Assembly (NCBI GenBank): GCA_040635515.1
Contig: JBEYHY010000006.1
Coordinates: 496,001-560,000 of the forward strand
Direction of reading: 5' to 3'
From: Prauserella_A sp040635515
Lineage (GTDB): Bacteria; Actinomycetota; Actinomycetes; Mycobacteriales; Pseudonocardiaceae
DNA length: 64,000 nt
A program made the translations under genes and the position numbers. The notes under the pieces are model-generated. The model was not told the DNA's origin and ran no database searches. It saw only the letters and a program-made list of their open reading frames with translations. Shown piece by piece: positions 51,220 to 60,147 of this stretch; position 1 is the stretch's first letter; each line of letters opens with the position of its first letter.

Positions 51220-51361
51220 CCGGCCCCTTCCCATCCCATAAACCAAGGGTGTCGGTTCGGGTACAGAAAGTAAGCCAGGAGGGTGATCCACAGAAGCCGA
51301 CGCGCGGGCCGTCCGCGACACGCACCCCGAACGAGCACGCCCAGGGGAAAGCCAGGCCGGG

Positions 51362-52126
51362 TCAGGCGAACTTGGTCTTCGGCCGCTCCTGAAGAACATC
51401 GTCGACATAGACGTCGACGAGTTCGTCCGTGAAGGCGATCAGACCGGCGACGCGTTCACTCTCCGGAAGCGGAGTCCGGTAGGACCACGCGAGATCGGCG
51501 ACCACTTCGCCGCCCGTATCGACGGACCAGTACTCCGCGGAACCCTTGTAGGGGCAGTGCGTGACCTTGTCGCTGCGCACGAGCAGATCGAGCCGGACGT
51601 CGGTCTTCGGCAGGTAGTACCTCGTCGGAAGGCCCGTCTCGAAGAGCAGCCTCGGATTGCCGCTCTCGGCGACGACGACGCCACCGACCTCGACCCTGAC
51701 CTTCCGCGAACTGGGCAGGATGTCCACCCTGGTGTGCGGGTCCCTCGGATGCGTGTAGATCTCCTCGTCCTCCTCGAACCACGCGTCCATCACGTCCCAT
51801 TCGAAGCGAACGTGACCGCGCAGCGCCTCGATGGGCGAATCGGGATACTCGGTAGCGGCGTCCTCAGCCGTCTTCCCGCCCACCTTCAGCGTGGAGAGGA
51901 CTCCCTCTCCCCTGCTCGGCGAGCGCCGGGTGGCACCGCTCGATTCGAGCGCCGACGTGTCGACGTCCTCGCGAGGGAAGTAGTACGCCGGAAAGTACGG
52001 CACCTCCCACACCAGCAGCGGTCGCGTCGTGTCGGCCACCACCTTTCCCGCGAAAACGGCGCGGACCCGCTTCGCGCCGTTTTCGAAACGGACCCTGCCC
52101 CTGGTCTCCGTGTTCAATGCGCTCAT
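51362..52126 (-). CDS. Protein with two tandem DUF427 domains
   Basis: Protein of 254 aa. Two copies of the DUF427 beta-fold: first with RVRFENGAKRVRAVFAGKVVADTTRPLLVWE... (residues about 10-125), second with VDILPSSRKVRVEVGGVVVAES (about 133-250). The characteristic YFPREDV and YYLPKTDV elements occur in the first and second copies, and CPYKGSAEYWSV (second copy) is the signature. DUF427 proteins are small cytosolic proteins of unknown activity, common in actinobacteria. The first copy has lost the CPYKG block. Start ATG 52126 chosen because upstream sequence matches the reverse of the response-regulator gene. Divergent from that gene across 63 bp. Confidence 0.82.
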   Translation of the reverse strand: MSALNTETRGRVRFENGAKRVRAVFAGKVVADTTRPLLVWEVPYFPAYYFPREDVDTSALESSGATRRSPSRGEGVLSTLKVGGKTAEDAATEYPDSPIEALRGHVRFEWDVMDAWFEEDEEIYTHPRDPHTRVDILPSSRKVRVEVGGVVVAESGNPRLLFETGLPTRYYLPKTDVRLDLLVRSDKVTHCPYKGSAEYWSVDTGGEVVADLAWSYRTPLPESERVAGLIAFTDELVDVYVDDVLQERPKTKFA

Positions 52127-52177
52127 GTGCAGCCGAACGCACACCGAGCGCGCGGTATTTCCCGGTACGAACCCACG

Positions 52178-52183
52178 TAATCT
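52178..52183 (+). promoter_or_regulatory. Likely -10 element of leaderless response-regulator gene
   Basis: TAATCT ends six bases before the ATG of the response regulator (52190); no Shine-Dalgarno sequence is present. The spacing fits a leaderless mRNA. Confidence 0.5.
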
Positions 52184-52189
52184 CGTCGT

Positions 52190-52840
52190 ATGGCCATCGA
52201 AGTACTCCTCGTCGACGATCACGAAGTGGTCCGTCGTGGGCTGCGCGAACTGCTCTCCGACGAACGCGACATCGAGGTCGTCGCCGAGGCGAGCGGCGCG
52301 GACGAGGCGCTTGCGGTCGCCATGCACGTCGAACCCGATGTCGCCGTGGTCGATGTCCGGCTGGGGGACGGCGAGAAGGACGTCGACGGTGTCGCCCTCT
52401 GCAGGGAATTGCGCTCGCGGCCCAACCCGCCCCAATGCCTCGTGCTGACGGCCTTCGACGACGAGGAAGCCATGATGGGCGCAATCATGGCCGGTGCATC
52501 GGGCTATCTGCTCAAGCAGGTGCGCGGGCAGGACGTCGTCAACGCGGTGAGAGAGGTCGCGGCGGGTCGCTCGCTGCTCGATCCCGTGACAACGGCGAGG
52601 CTGCTCGACAAGATGCGGCATCCCACCGAGTCCGACCGGCTCTCCGACCTGAGCGAGCGCGAACGAAGCGTGCTCGACCTGATCGGCGACGGCATGTCCA
52701 ACAGGGAGATCGCGGAACGGCTCTTCCTCGCCGAGAAGACCGTGAAGAACTACGTGACGTCACTGCTCGGCAAGCTTGGCATGCAGCGTCGCACGCAGGC
52801 CGCCGCGTGGGTGGCCAGGCACGGCACTCGAGAACACTGA
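52190..52840 (+). CDS. NarL/DevR-like response regulator
   Basis: Protein of 216 aa. Receiver domain: acidic pocket VDDHEVVRRG (Asp9, Asp10), phosphoacceptor Asp55 in VAVVDVRL, Thr in LTAFDDEEAMM near 86-96, Lys in GASGYLLKQ near 105-113. LuxR-type helix-turn-helix at about 150-210 with LSERERSVLDLIGDGMSNREIA and KTVKNYVTSLLGKLGM. The helix sequences closely resemble DevR/DosR of mycobacteria, the hypoxia and nitric-oxide regulator. It converges on the histidine kinase gene that is the last gene of the cyd operon, with 34 bases between stops. Likely cognate pair despite opposite strands. A DosR-like box sits upstream of cydA. Confidence 0.9.
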   Translation: MAIEVLLVDDHEVVRRGLRELLSDERDIEVVAEASGADEALAVAMHVEPDVAVVDVRLGDGEKDVDGVALCRELRSRPNPPQCLVLTAFDDEEAMMGAIMAGASGYLLKQVRGQDVVNAVREVAAGRSLLDPVTTARLLDKMRHPTESDRLSDLSERERSVLDLIGDGMSNREIAERLFLAEKTVKNYVTSLLGKLGMQRRTQAAAWVARHGTREH

Positions 52841-52874
52841 GCGCGACGGGGCTGCTCACCTGGCTGTTCGCGAA

Positions 52875-54029
52875 TCAGAGCGGCAGTTCGAACGCGACCA
52901 GCGTTCCCATGCTCGGCGACGAATTGACGAAGAACTTGCCGCCCGCTCGCTCCGCCCGCTCGGCGAGGTGCCGCAGCCCGCGCCTCGCGACGTCCTGCGG
53001 CACCCCGCACCCGTTGTCCCTTACCCGAAGCCGAACGCCCTCGGTGTCGCGCTGCACGATCACTCGCGTCTCACTCGCCCCGGAATGCCTGACCACATTG
53101 GACAGCGCTTCTCGCAGCGCCGCCCTCATGTGGTCGGCGCTCTCCGGCGGGATGTCGGCCAGTTCGCCGGAGAGTTCCAGCGTCGGGGGAAAGCCGAGCA
53201 GTTCGCCCGCGATGCGCACTTCGGCGCGAGCCGATTCCGCGAAATCCGTCGCGGGCGGCGCCACGTCGTGTGGTTGCGGATCGGGTGAGCGCAGCGCCCT
53301 TACCGTGCCCCTGATCTCCTCGATCGTCTGGTCGAGCTGGTCGATCGCCTCGCCGAGACGCGCTCCGTCAGCGCCGGCGAACCGCTTCCGCATCCTGCGC
53401 CGCACCCTGTCGAGCTGCATACCGGCCGCGTACAGCCGCTGCACGATCACGTCGTGCAGTTCCCGAGCTATCCGTTCCCGCTCCTGGTACAGGGTGATCC
53501 GGTGCCGCGCGTTGGCTCCGTCGGCGAGCGCGAGCACGACCCCCGCCTGTCCCGCGAACGCGGTGAGCACGTCGACGGTGCTCTCCGAGAACCCTTCGCG
53601 CGTACGGGTCCTGTACACGGTGAGCACCCCGAGCAGCCTGCCTCCCGTGCCGAACGGCGCGGCGGCGAACGGGCCGTACGAACGCAACTCCGGCGGCACG
53701 AACCGGGAGGTCCTCGGATCGTTGGTGACGTCGTCGGTGACGACGGGTTCCCCGCCTCCGGCGACCCTGCCCGCGGCCGATTCCGCGGGAAGGGAAAGGC
53801 CGAGCAGATCGGTTTCCGAGGCCGAGCCGTGCGCGGCCTCGATGGTGACGCTCCCGTCCTCGGCGCGGACCATGACAAGACCGAGGTCGGCGTCGGCAAG
53901 CTCGACGGCATGGCGCACGACGGATCCCAGCACCGCGCCGGGGTCGTCGCCGGACAGCGCTGTGGTCGTGATCTCGGTGGCCGCCGAGAGAGCTCGCGCG
54001 GCAAGGCTGGGTTCCATGAGCAGTACCAA
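52875..54029 (-). CDS. GAF-domain sensor histidine kinase
   Basis: Protein of 384 aa. One GAF domain (about 20-170), a HisKA_3 dimerisation helix with the phosphoacceptor His192 in ERERIARELHDVIVQRLY, and an HATPase_c domain with N-box ALREALSNVVRHS near 300-312 and G-box DNGCGVP near 337-343. This is the DevS/DosT-like kinase core but with one GAF domain instead of two, and the haem-ligand His cannot be identified. Start TTG is chosen because GGAGGAGGAG lies seven bases upstream, inside the end of cydDC; an ATG four codons later has no site. It begins two bases after the cydDC stop, so it is part of the cyd operon. Redox, oxygen or nitric-oxide sensing is inferred from this. Confidence 0.9.
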   Translation of the reverse strand: MVLLMEPSLAARALSAATEITTTALSGDDPGAVLGSVVRHAVELADADLGLVMVRAEDGSVTIEAAHGSASETDLLGLSLPAESAAGRVAGGGEPVVTDDVTNDPRTSRFVPPELRSYGPFAAAPFGTGGRLLGVLTVYRTRTREGFSESTVDVLTAFAGQAGVVLALADGANARHRITLYQERERIARELHDVIVQRLYAAGMQLDRVRRRMRKRFAGADGARLGEAIDQLDQTIEEIRGTVRALRSPDPQPHDVAPPATDFAESARAEVRIAGELLGFPPTLELSGELADIPPESADHMRAALREALSNVVRHSGASETRVIVQRDTEGVRLRVRDNGCGVPQDVARRGLRHLAERAERAGGKFFVNSSPSMGTLVAFELPL

Positions 54030-54031
54030 GG

Positions 54032-57000
54032 TTAGGCTCCTCCTCCCCGCATGACCGCTTCTCGTGCTGTGAGCTTCGTGATGACGCGGCCGTCCTCGAC
54101 GTGGAGCACCAGGTCGGCGTCGGCTGCCTCATCAGGCCGATGGGTGACGTGGATGACCGTCTTCCCCTCAAGCCGGGTGCGCAGGTTGCCGAGCAGCTGA
54201 TCGGCCGTCGCCGCGTCGAGGTGGGCCGTCGGCTCGTCGAGCAGCACGACGTCGGCTGTTTCGGCGGCAAGCAACGCCCTCGCCACCGCGAGTCGCCCCG
54301 CCTGTCCTCCCGAAAGCCCGCTGCCCTCGCTGCCGAGCACGGTGCCGAGTTCGACGGAGGGCAGAGCCGCCGCCTGCAGGGCGGCTTCGAGCTGCGCCGT
54401 TGTCGCGTGTGGATTGCCGAGCCGGAGGTTCTCGGCGACCGTCGTCGAAACCAGCTGTGGTTCCTGCGGAGCCCAGGCGACGCGCTCCGGCACGGTCGCT
54501 TCTCCCTCGCGGGGCACGACGAATCCGAGCAACGTGGCGAGCAGGGTCGACTTCCCCGCGCCCGACGGTCCCACGACCGCCACCGTGCTTCCCCCGGGGA
54601 TGTCGATGTCGACACCGGTGAGCACGGGTTCGGGTCTCGCGGGCCAGTGCAGGTCGGCACCCCGGATCGAGATGGCGGCGGTGTCGCACGTGTGCGCCTT
54701 CGGCGGGGTGGGTTGCTCGAAGGTCTCGGCGAGCCGCCGCCGTGCCGTGCGCAGCGTGTCCCAGTGCTGCGCCGAGGGCGGCAGGGTGGCGACGACCTCG
54801 GCGAGCGCGAGCGGGACGAGCGCGACGATCGGCGCCAGCACCGGGTTGAGCGCGCCTTCGGCGACGGCGCCGGCCGCGAGCATCGTGCTCGCCACGGTCG
54901 CGAAACCGGTGGCGAGGGTGGTCACCGCCTCGGCTGTCCCCTCGGCGAACGCCTGTCGCCGCGCGGAGGCGACGAGCCTGGCGTCGGCCGCGCCGAGTTC
55001 GGCACGCAGCTCGCGGTCCCTTCCGTAGGCGAGCAGTTCGGCGGCCGAACCGAACAGGGTGAGCACGCGCGCGGCGATGTCCCTCCTGCCCTCTGCGAGT
55101 GCCGAGGTTGCCTTCCGTTCGGCGAGCAGCGCGAGCGAAGGGGCGAGCACGACGGCGAGCAGCATCGCGACGGCCAGCGCGAGCCCGGCCGATGGCAGCA
55201 CGGCGGTCTGGATGACGATGGCACCGGCGATGACGATGAAGGCCACGGCGGGTGGGGTGAGCACCCTGGGGATGAGGTCGCGCACCGTGTCCACGTCGGC
55301 GACGAGCCTGCGCTGGCCTTCGCCTTCCCTGAGCGCGAGTGTGTGCGCGGGCCCGAGGCGGACGAGCGTGCGCCACAACTTCTCGCGCAACTCGGCCGCG
55401 ACGCGGAACGCGGCGTCGTGGGTGCGCAGCCGTTCGGTGTAGCGCAGAACGGCTCTGGCGAGCCCGAAGGCGCGTACCCCGACGACGGCGACGGTGAGGG
55501 TGAGGATCGGCGGTTGCTGTGAGGCCTTGGCGATGAGCCAGCCCGACGTCGCCGTCAACGCGACACCGGCGAGCAGCGCACCCGCTCCGAGGAGAACGCC
55601 CGCGGCGAAGCGCCGGTTGACCAGTTCGCGCAGCCGGAGCGTCGCCGGCCGGTTCACGGTCCGCTCCGCGTCGGCCTGGCTCACGGTGCCCGGCTTCTCG
55701 ACGGCCTCGGCGAGGTCGGCACCGCTTTCGCGCTGGTGTGCCGCGATGACGACGGCCGCGCCGCGTTTTCTCGCGTTTTCCACGGCCGACATGACGCGTT
55801 GGGCGTTGTGTGAATCGAGGTGTGCCGTCGGTTCGTCGAGCAGCAGCAGCCAGGCGCCGTCGTCGAGCCGCAGCAGTGCTCTCGCGACGGCGAGGCGCTG
55901 CCGCTGCCCCGTCGAGAGCCGGTTGACCGGGGTGTCGATGAGGTGCTCGATGCCGAGTTCGGTGAGCACGCGTTCGGCGTCGCCCGCCGGTCCGAGTTCG
56001 TCGCGCGCGGTACCGCCCGCGAAGGCAGGGATCTGCGGGACCCAGGCGATGTGTTCGCGCCACGCGGCCGGGTCGAGTTCGGCGAGCGGGATACCGGCGA
56101 CGGTGATACTCCCGCCGGCGGGGGCCGTGAAGCCGAGCAACACCGAGAGCGTCGTGCTCTTTCCGGCTCCGCTCGGCGAGCGCAGCCACGTGGTACTGCC
56201 AGGCGTGATCAGGTGACTTTCCCCGTCGGGTGCGTAGCCGTGCCTGCGCCGCACGCGGAGACCCGCGATGCGGATGTCGCCGCGAACAGGAGTGCGGGTT
56301 GCTTCCGGCCGGGCCGGTGTCGCGAGCACGTCGGTGACCCTGCGGACGGCTTCGACGCCGTCCTCGCTCGCGTGAAACGCGGCGCCGACATTGCGAAGCG
56401 GCTGGTAGCACTCGGGAGCCAGCAGCAGTACGCCGAGTCCGATCGCGAGGGTGAGATCGCCTGACACGAGCCGGACTCCGATGACGACGGCGACGAGCGC
56501 GACCGAAAGGGTTGCCGCGAGTTCGAGCACGAAGGCCGAGGAGAAGGCGACGCGCAAAGTGGACAGTGTCGCCTTGCGGTGCTGTTCGCCGACTCTGCGG
56601 ACGGCGTCGGCCTGTGCTTCGGCACGGCGGAAAGCGGCGAGCACGGGCAAGGCTCTGACGAGTTCGAGCAGGTGCCCCGACATGCGCATGAGCGCGTCGG
56701 TCGCCGTCGAGACGCGGTCGGCCGTGTACTTGCCGACGAGGATCGCGAACATCGGCAGCAGCGGGATCGTGATCGCGATAAGGACGGCCGAGGGCCAATC
56801 GGCAATGAGCACGGCCGCCCCTGCCGCGAGGGGAACGACAGCGGCCGTGACCAGTGCGGGGAGGTATTCGGCGAAGTAGCCGTCGAGTGCGTCGAGCCCC
56901 CGGGTGGTGAGGGTGGTGAGCTGGGCGTGCCCTTTGTCGTTGATCCATTCCGGACCGAGGCGGAGTGCGTGGTCGACGGCTTTCGCGCGGAGTTCTTCCT

Positions 57001-57334
57001 TCGCACCGGCAGCGGCTCTGACGGCGACGACGCGGATGCCCCAGTTGATGAGCGATCTCGCGACGACGAGGGCGGCGAGGATGGCGAGCGGGGTCGTGGT
57101 CGCCCCGAGCGCGGCGGCACCGTTATCGACGAGGTCGGCGAGTATCGAGGCGAGCAGGAAGGCTTGGGCGATGAGGGCGCCCGCGCTCAGCAGTGCGAGT
57201 ATCCCGGTGAAGGCCAGCGCCCGGCGCGCTGTCGCCGACAAGGCGGGCAGCGCGCCGAGCGGGCCCTTTCCCAGCCGCACCGGGTCCACTGTGGACCTCA
57301 TGGCGGAAAGGGGTGTGCGGAAGGGAAAGCTCAT
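54032..57334 (-). CDS. cydDC: Fused CydDC ABC transporter for cytochrome bd assembly
   Basis: Protein of 1100 aa, the fusion of CydD (about 1-540) and CydC (about 560-1100) common in actinobacteria. Each half has six membrane helices and an ABC domain. CydD: Walker A RSPSGAGKSTT near residue 380-390, signature LSTGQRQRLAVA, Walker B LLLDEPTAHLD. CydC: Walker A GPSGAGKSTLL near 920-930, signature LSGGQAGRLAVA, Walker B VLLDEPTAHLD. CydDC exports a thiol reductant (cysteine or glutathione in E. coli; other thiols are expected in actinobacteria) or haem, and is needed to assemble cytochrome bd. ATG overlaps the cydB stop by four bases (ATGA). Both ATP sites look intact. Confidence 0.93.
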   Translation of the reverse strand: MSFPFRTPLSAMRSTVDPVRLGKGPLGALPALSATARRALAFTGILALLSAGALIAQAFLLASILADLVDNGAAALGATTTPLAILAALVVARSLINWGIRVVAVRAAAGAKEELRAKAVDHALRLGPEWINDKGHAQLTTLTTRGLDALDGYFAEYLPALVTAAVVPLAAGAAVLIADWPSAVLIAITIPLLPMFAILVGKYTADRVSTATDALMRMSGHLLELVRALPVLAAFRRAEAQADAVRRVGEQHRKATLSTLRVAFSSAFVLELAATLSVALVAVVIGVRLVSGDLTLAIGLGVLLLAPECYQPLRNVGAAFHASEDGVEAVRRVTDVLATPARPEATRTPVRGDIRIAGLRVRRRHGYAPDGESHLITPGSTTWLRSPSGAGKSTTLSVLLGFTAPAGGSITVAGIPLAELDPAAWREHIAWVPQIPAFAGGTARDELGPAGDAERVLTELGIEHLIDTPVNRLSTGQRQRLAVARALLRLDDGAWLLLLDEPTAHLDSHNAQRVMSAVENARKRGAAVVIAAHQRESGADLAEAVEKPGTVSQADAERTVNRPATLRLRELVNRRFAAGVLLGAGALLAGVALTATSGWLIAKASQQPPILTLTVAVVGVRAFGLARAVLRYTERLRTHDAAFRVAAELREKLWRTLVRLGPAHTLALREGEGQRRLVADVDTVRDLIPRVLTPPAVAFIVIAGAIVIQTAVLPSAGLALAVAMLLAVVLAPSLALLAERKATSALAEGRRDIAARVLTLFGSAAELLAYGRDRELRAELGAADARLVASARRQAFAEGTAEAVTTLATGFATVASTMLAAGAVAEGALNPVLAPIVALVPLALAEVVATLPPSAQHWDTLRTARRRLAETFEQPTPPKAHTCDTAAISIRGADLHWPARPEPVLTGVDIDIPGGSTVAVVGPSGAGKSTLLATLLGFVVPREGEATVPERVAWAPQEPQLVSTTVAENLRLGNPHATTAQLEAALQAAALPSVELGTVLGSEGSGLSGGQAGRLAVARALLAAETADVVLLDEPTAHLDAATADQLLGNLRTRLEGKTVIHVTHRPDEAADADLVLHVEDGRVITKLTAREAVMRGGGA

Positions 57335-58341
57335 TTCGGGGCGTGCACTTTCGGGATGTGTTTGGTGCCGATGCGTTTGCGGAAGACCCAGTAGGTCCAG
57401 CCTTGGTAGACGAGTACGGCGGGTGCGCCGAAGGCGGCGACCCAGCTCATGACGGTGAGTGTGTAGGGACTGGACGAGGCGTCGGCGACGGTGAGCGAGT
57501 TGGCGGGGTCCCCTGTGGACGGAAGGACGTCGGGGTAGAGCGCGCCGAACAGGACGAGTGCCGCCGCGGTGATGACGGTGGCGAGTGCGGCGAAGGCTTG
57601 GCCTTCCCTTCCCAGCACGAGCCGCCAGAAGGCGATGGCCGCCGCGACGGGTACGGCCACGAGTGCGACGGCCGTCCAGATCTCGCCTTCCTTGCTTTGG
57701 ACGAGGACCAGCAGCACGAGCAGCGGAGTGAGCGCGACGGGGAGTATCCGCAGCGCGAGGGTGCGGGCCCTTTCGCGGAGTTCCCCTTCGGTTTTGAGCG
57801 CGAGGAAGGCCGCGCCGTGCACGAGCGAGAAGCCGACGATGGCGAGCGCGCCGAGGATGGTGTCCCAGCGGAGCGCGGCGAATGCCGAGCCGACCCGGTT
57901 GCCTTCGGCGTCGAGCGGGAGGCCGAGGACCGTGGTGGCGAGCAGCAGGCCGACACCCATGGGCGGGATCCAGGAGCCGATCATGATCACGCGGTCCCAG
58001 TTGCGGCGCCAGCGTGCGCTGTCGACCTTGCCGCGGTATTCGAACGCGACGCCGCGTCCGATGAGGGCGAGCAGGACGATGAGCAGCGGTAGGTAGGCGC
58101 CGGAGAACAGGCCCGCGTACCAGGCGGGGAATGCCGCGAACATGGCTCCGCCCGCGACGATGAGCCAGACCTCGTTGCCGTCCCACACCGGGCCGATGGT
58201 GTTGATCATGACGCGGCGCTCGGTGTCGTCGCGCCCGAGCACGGGCAGGAGCATGCCGACGCCGAAGTCGAAGCCTTCGAGGAACAGGTAGCCGAGCCAG
58301 AAGGCGGCAATGATGCAGAACCACAGGGTCGCGAGGTCCAT
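57331..58341 (-). CDS. cydB: Cytochrome bd oxidase subunit II
   Basis: Protein of 336 aa with eight to nine helices. Seen: MDLATLWFCIIAAFWLGYLF, GFDFGVGMLLP near 24-34, INTIGPVWDGNEVWLI near 44-59, and AFPAWYAGLFSGAYLPLL near 70-90, all CydB hallmarks. With CydA it forms the quinol oxidase that reduces oxygen to water with high affinity at the cytoplasmic membrane. ATG 58341 is chosen because GGAGGG lies eight bases upstream; a GTG two codons earlier has poor spacing. The stop overlaps cydDC. A gap of 190 bp separates it from cydA, unusually long for this pair. Confidence 0.95.
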   Translation of the reverse strand: MDLATLWFCIIAAFWLGYLFLEGFDFGVGMLLPVLGRDDTERRVMINTIGPVWDGNEVWLIVAGGAMFAAFPAWYAGLFSGAYLPLLIVLLALIGRGVAFEYRGKVDSARWRRNWDRVIMIGSWIPPMGVGLLLATTVLGLPLDAEGNRVGSAFAALRWDTILGALAIVGFSLVHGAAFLALKTEGELRERARTLALRILPVALTPLLVLLVLVQSKEGEIWTAVALVAVPVAAAIAFWRLVLGREGQAFAALATVITAAALVLFGALYPDVLPSTGDPANSLTVADASSSPYTLTVMSWVAAFGAPAVLVYQGWTYWVFRKRIGTKHIPKVHAPK

Positions 58342-58388
58342 TAGCACGTCCCTCCGCCGAATGTTTCAGGTGAAACCAGATTTCCCCA

Positions 58389-58421
58389 AGTTGTGGACAA
58401 CTCCCAAAGTTGTCCACAACT
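58389..58421. promoter_or_regulatory. Inverted pair of DnaA boxes upstream of cydB
   Basis: Two 14-base arms AGTTGTGGACAACT (58389-58402) and AGTTGTCCACAACT (58408-58421) form an inverted repeat with a five-base centre. Each arm contains an exact DnaA box, TTGTCCACA, in opposite orientation. It lies 48 bp upstream of cydB. A smaller inverted repeat GTTTCA-GG-TGAAAC (58363-58376) is between it and cydB. Confidence 0.6.
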
Positions 58422-58474
58422 CGCTGGTAGCGCCCCGTGGAAACCCCCCACCGGGGTAGGCTGACTGCGGGGTC

Positions 58475-58496
58475 GCCCCCCAGGGAGGGTGGGGGC
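58475..58496 (-). terminator. Weak GC hairpin after cydA
   Basis: GCCCCCCA (58475-58482) can pair with TGGGGGC (58490-58496), with one bulged C, just downstream of the cydA stop on the minus strand. It could partly end or slow transcription between cydA and cydB. Confidence 0.35.
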
Positions 58497-58531
58497 TGCC
58501 ATCGTCTCCCCGAACATCGTCCTCAACCTTC

Positions 58532-60088
58532 CTAGTAGGCGAACGCGAGCGCGTCGCCCTTGGAGTCGCCGGTGTCGTCGTTGTCGTCGGAGTCGCCGGA
58601 GTCCGAATCGCCCTGTGGATTCTTCGGCGGATAGACGGCGTCGACTCCGCCCCGGACGTACTTGGTCATCAGGAACACCTCGACGACACCGAGCACCGCG
58701 TACACCGCCGTCAGCGAGATCAGCGACACCCACACCTCGCCCGCCGACACGTTCGACACCGCCTGCGCGGTGAACATCCACACGCCGTCCACACCCGTCG
58801 GGTTGGGCACGACGACGAACGGCTGCCGCCCCATTTCCGTGAAGATCCAGCCCGCGCTGTTGGCGATGAACGGCGTCGCGATGCTGAGCAACGCCAGCCT
58901 GGGGAACCACTTGGTGTCCGGAATGCGGTTCCGCCTCGTCAGCCACAGAGCCAGCACACCGGTCGCGGCCGAGATCGCACCGAAGCCGATCATGATCCGG
59001 AATCCCCAGTACGTGACGGGGAGGTTGGGTACGTAGTCGATCGGCTGACCGGCCAGTTCGCCCAGCGCCGGATCGTCGGGATAGTGCGAGCCGTAGCGTT
59101 CCTCGTATTGGCCGACCAGGTCCTCGATGCCTTTGACCTCGGTCGTGAAGTCGTTGTGCGCGAGGAACGACAGCAGCGCGGGAACGGTGAAGGTCTTGAC
59201 GTTCTCGCAGTTGGCGTCCCTGACGTCACCGATGGCCAGGATGGAGAAGCTCGCGGGCTGTTCCGTGTGACACAGCGCCTCGGCGGCCGCCATCTTCATC
59301 GGCTGCTGCTCGAACATCAACTTGCCCTGCAGGTCGCCCGTGATGGCCAGCACGCCGAACGCGACGACACCCGTCCAGGTCCCGAGCTTCAGCGACGACC
59401 GCCACACGCGCTGGTGCTCGTCGTTGACGTCCTGTTCGGCCATGCGCTTGCTGGCCGCGTTCCGCTGCCGCTTCCGCCACAACTGCCACGCCGAGATACC
59501 GACGACGAACGCGGCCGCGACCGAGAAGGTGCCCGCGATCGTGTGCGGGATGGCGGCGAGCGCCGTGTTGTTGGTCAGCACCGCCCAGATCGAGTTCATC
59601 GTGGGCTTGCCGTCCACGAATTCGACGCCGACCGGGTGCTGCATCCACGAGTTGGCGGCGAGGATGAAGTAGGCGGAGGCGACCGTGGCCAGCGAGAACG
59701 CCCATACGCACGCGAGGTGGACACGCTTGGAGAGCCGATCCCAGCCGAAGATCCACAACCCGAGGAACGTCGACTCGACGAAGAACGCGACGAGCCCCTC
59801 CATCGCGAGCGGCGCGCCGAAGACGTCCCCCACGAACCGGGAGTAGGCACTCCAGTTCATACCGAACTGGAACTCCTGGACGATGCCCGTCACCACGCCC
59901 ATGGCGAAGTTGACCAGCAGCAGTTTTCCCCAGAATTTGGTCATCTTCAGGTAGCGCTCGTTGCCCGTGCGCACCCACGCCGTCTGCATTCCGGCGACGA
60001 GTATCGAGAGTCCGATCGTCAGCGGAACCATCAAGAAGTGGTAGACGGTCGTGATTCCGAACTGCCACCGCGCTAGTTCAAGGACCTC
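58532..60088 (-). CDS. cydA: Cytochrome bd oxidase subunit I
   Basis: Protein of 518 aa with nine helices. Seen: VEVLELARWQFGITTVYHFL at the N-terminus with His18 (haem b595 ligand region), GVVTGIVQEFQFGMNWS near 60-76, FFVESTFLGLWIFGWDRL near 95-112, and GWIFTEMGRQPFVVV near 405-420 (GRQP motif). The Q-loop is short, as in non-enterobacterial enzymes. The GTG at 60088 gives the standard N-terminus and has GGAAAAG eight bases upstream; a TTG further upstream is unlikely. C-terminal tail is Asp/Ser-rich (GDSDSGDSDDNDDTG). The upstream region holds a DosR-like box about 60 bp from the start. Confidence 0.95.
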   Translation of the reverse strand, partial: EVLELARWQFGITTVYHFLMVPLTIGLSILVAGMQTAWVRTGNERYLKMTKFWGKLLLVNFAMGVVTGIVQEFQFGMNWSAYSRFVGDVFGAPLAMEGLVAFFVESTFLGLWIFGWDRLSKRVHLACVWAFSLATVASAYFILAANSWMQHPVGVEFVDGKPTMNSIWAVLTNNTALAAIPHTIAGTFSVAAAFVVGISAWQLWRKRQRNAASKRMAEQDVNDEHQRVWRSSLKLGTWTGVVAFGVLAITGDLQGKLMFEQQPMKMAAAEALCHTEQPASFSILAIGDVRDANCENVKTFTVPALLSFLAHNDFTTEVKGIEDLVGQYEERYGSHYPDDPALGELAGQPIDYVPNLPVTYWGFRIMIGFGAISAATGVLALWLTRRNRIPDTKWFPRLALLSIATPFIANSAGWIFTEMGRQPFVVVPNPTGVDGVWMFTAQAVSNVSAGEVWVSLISLTAVYAVLGVVEVFLMTKYVRGGVDAVYPPKNPQGDSDSGDSDDNDDTGDSKGDALAFAY

Positions 60089-60147
60089 CACGCGATCAAC
60101 TTTTCCGTTTACCGGGGCCAAATGTCAGGTCCCGTGGTCCTGAGCTG

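Noticed and set aside
54168..56948. 926-codon open frame within cydDC in another frame
   Set aside because: Extremely Arg-rich, no motifs; the true frame carries two intact ABC domains.
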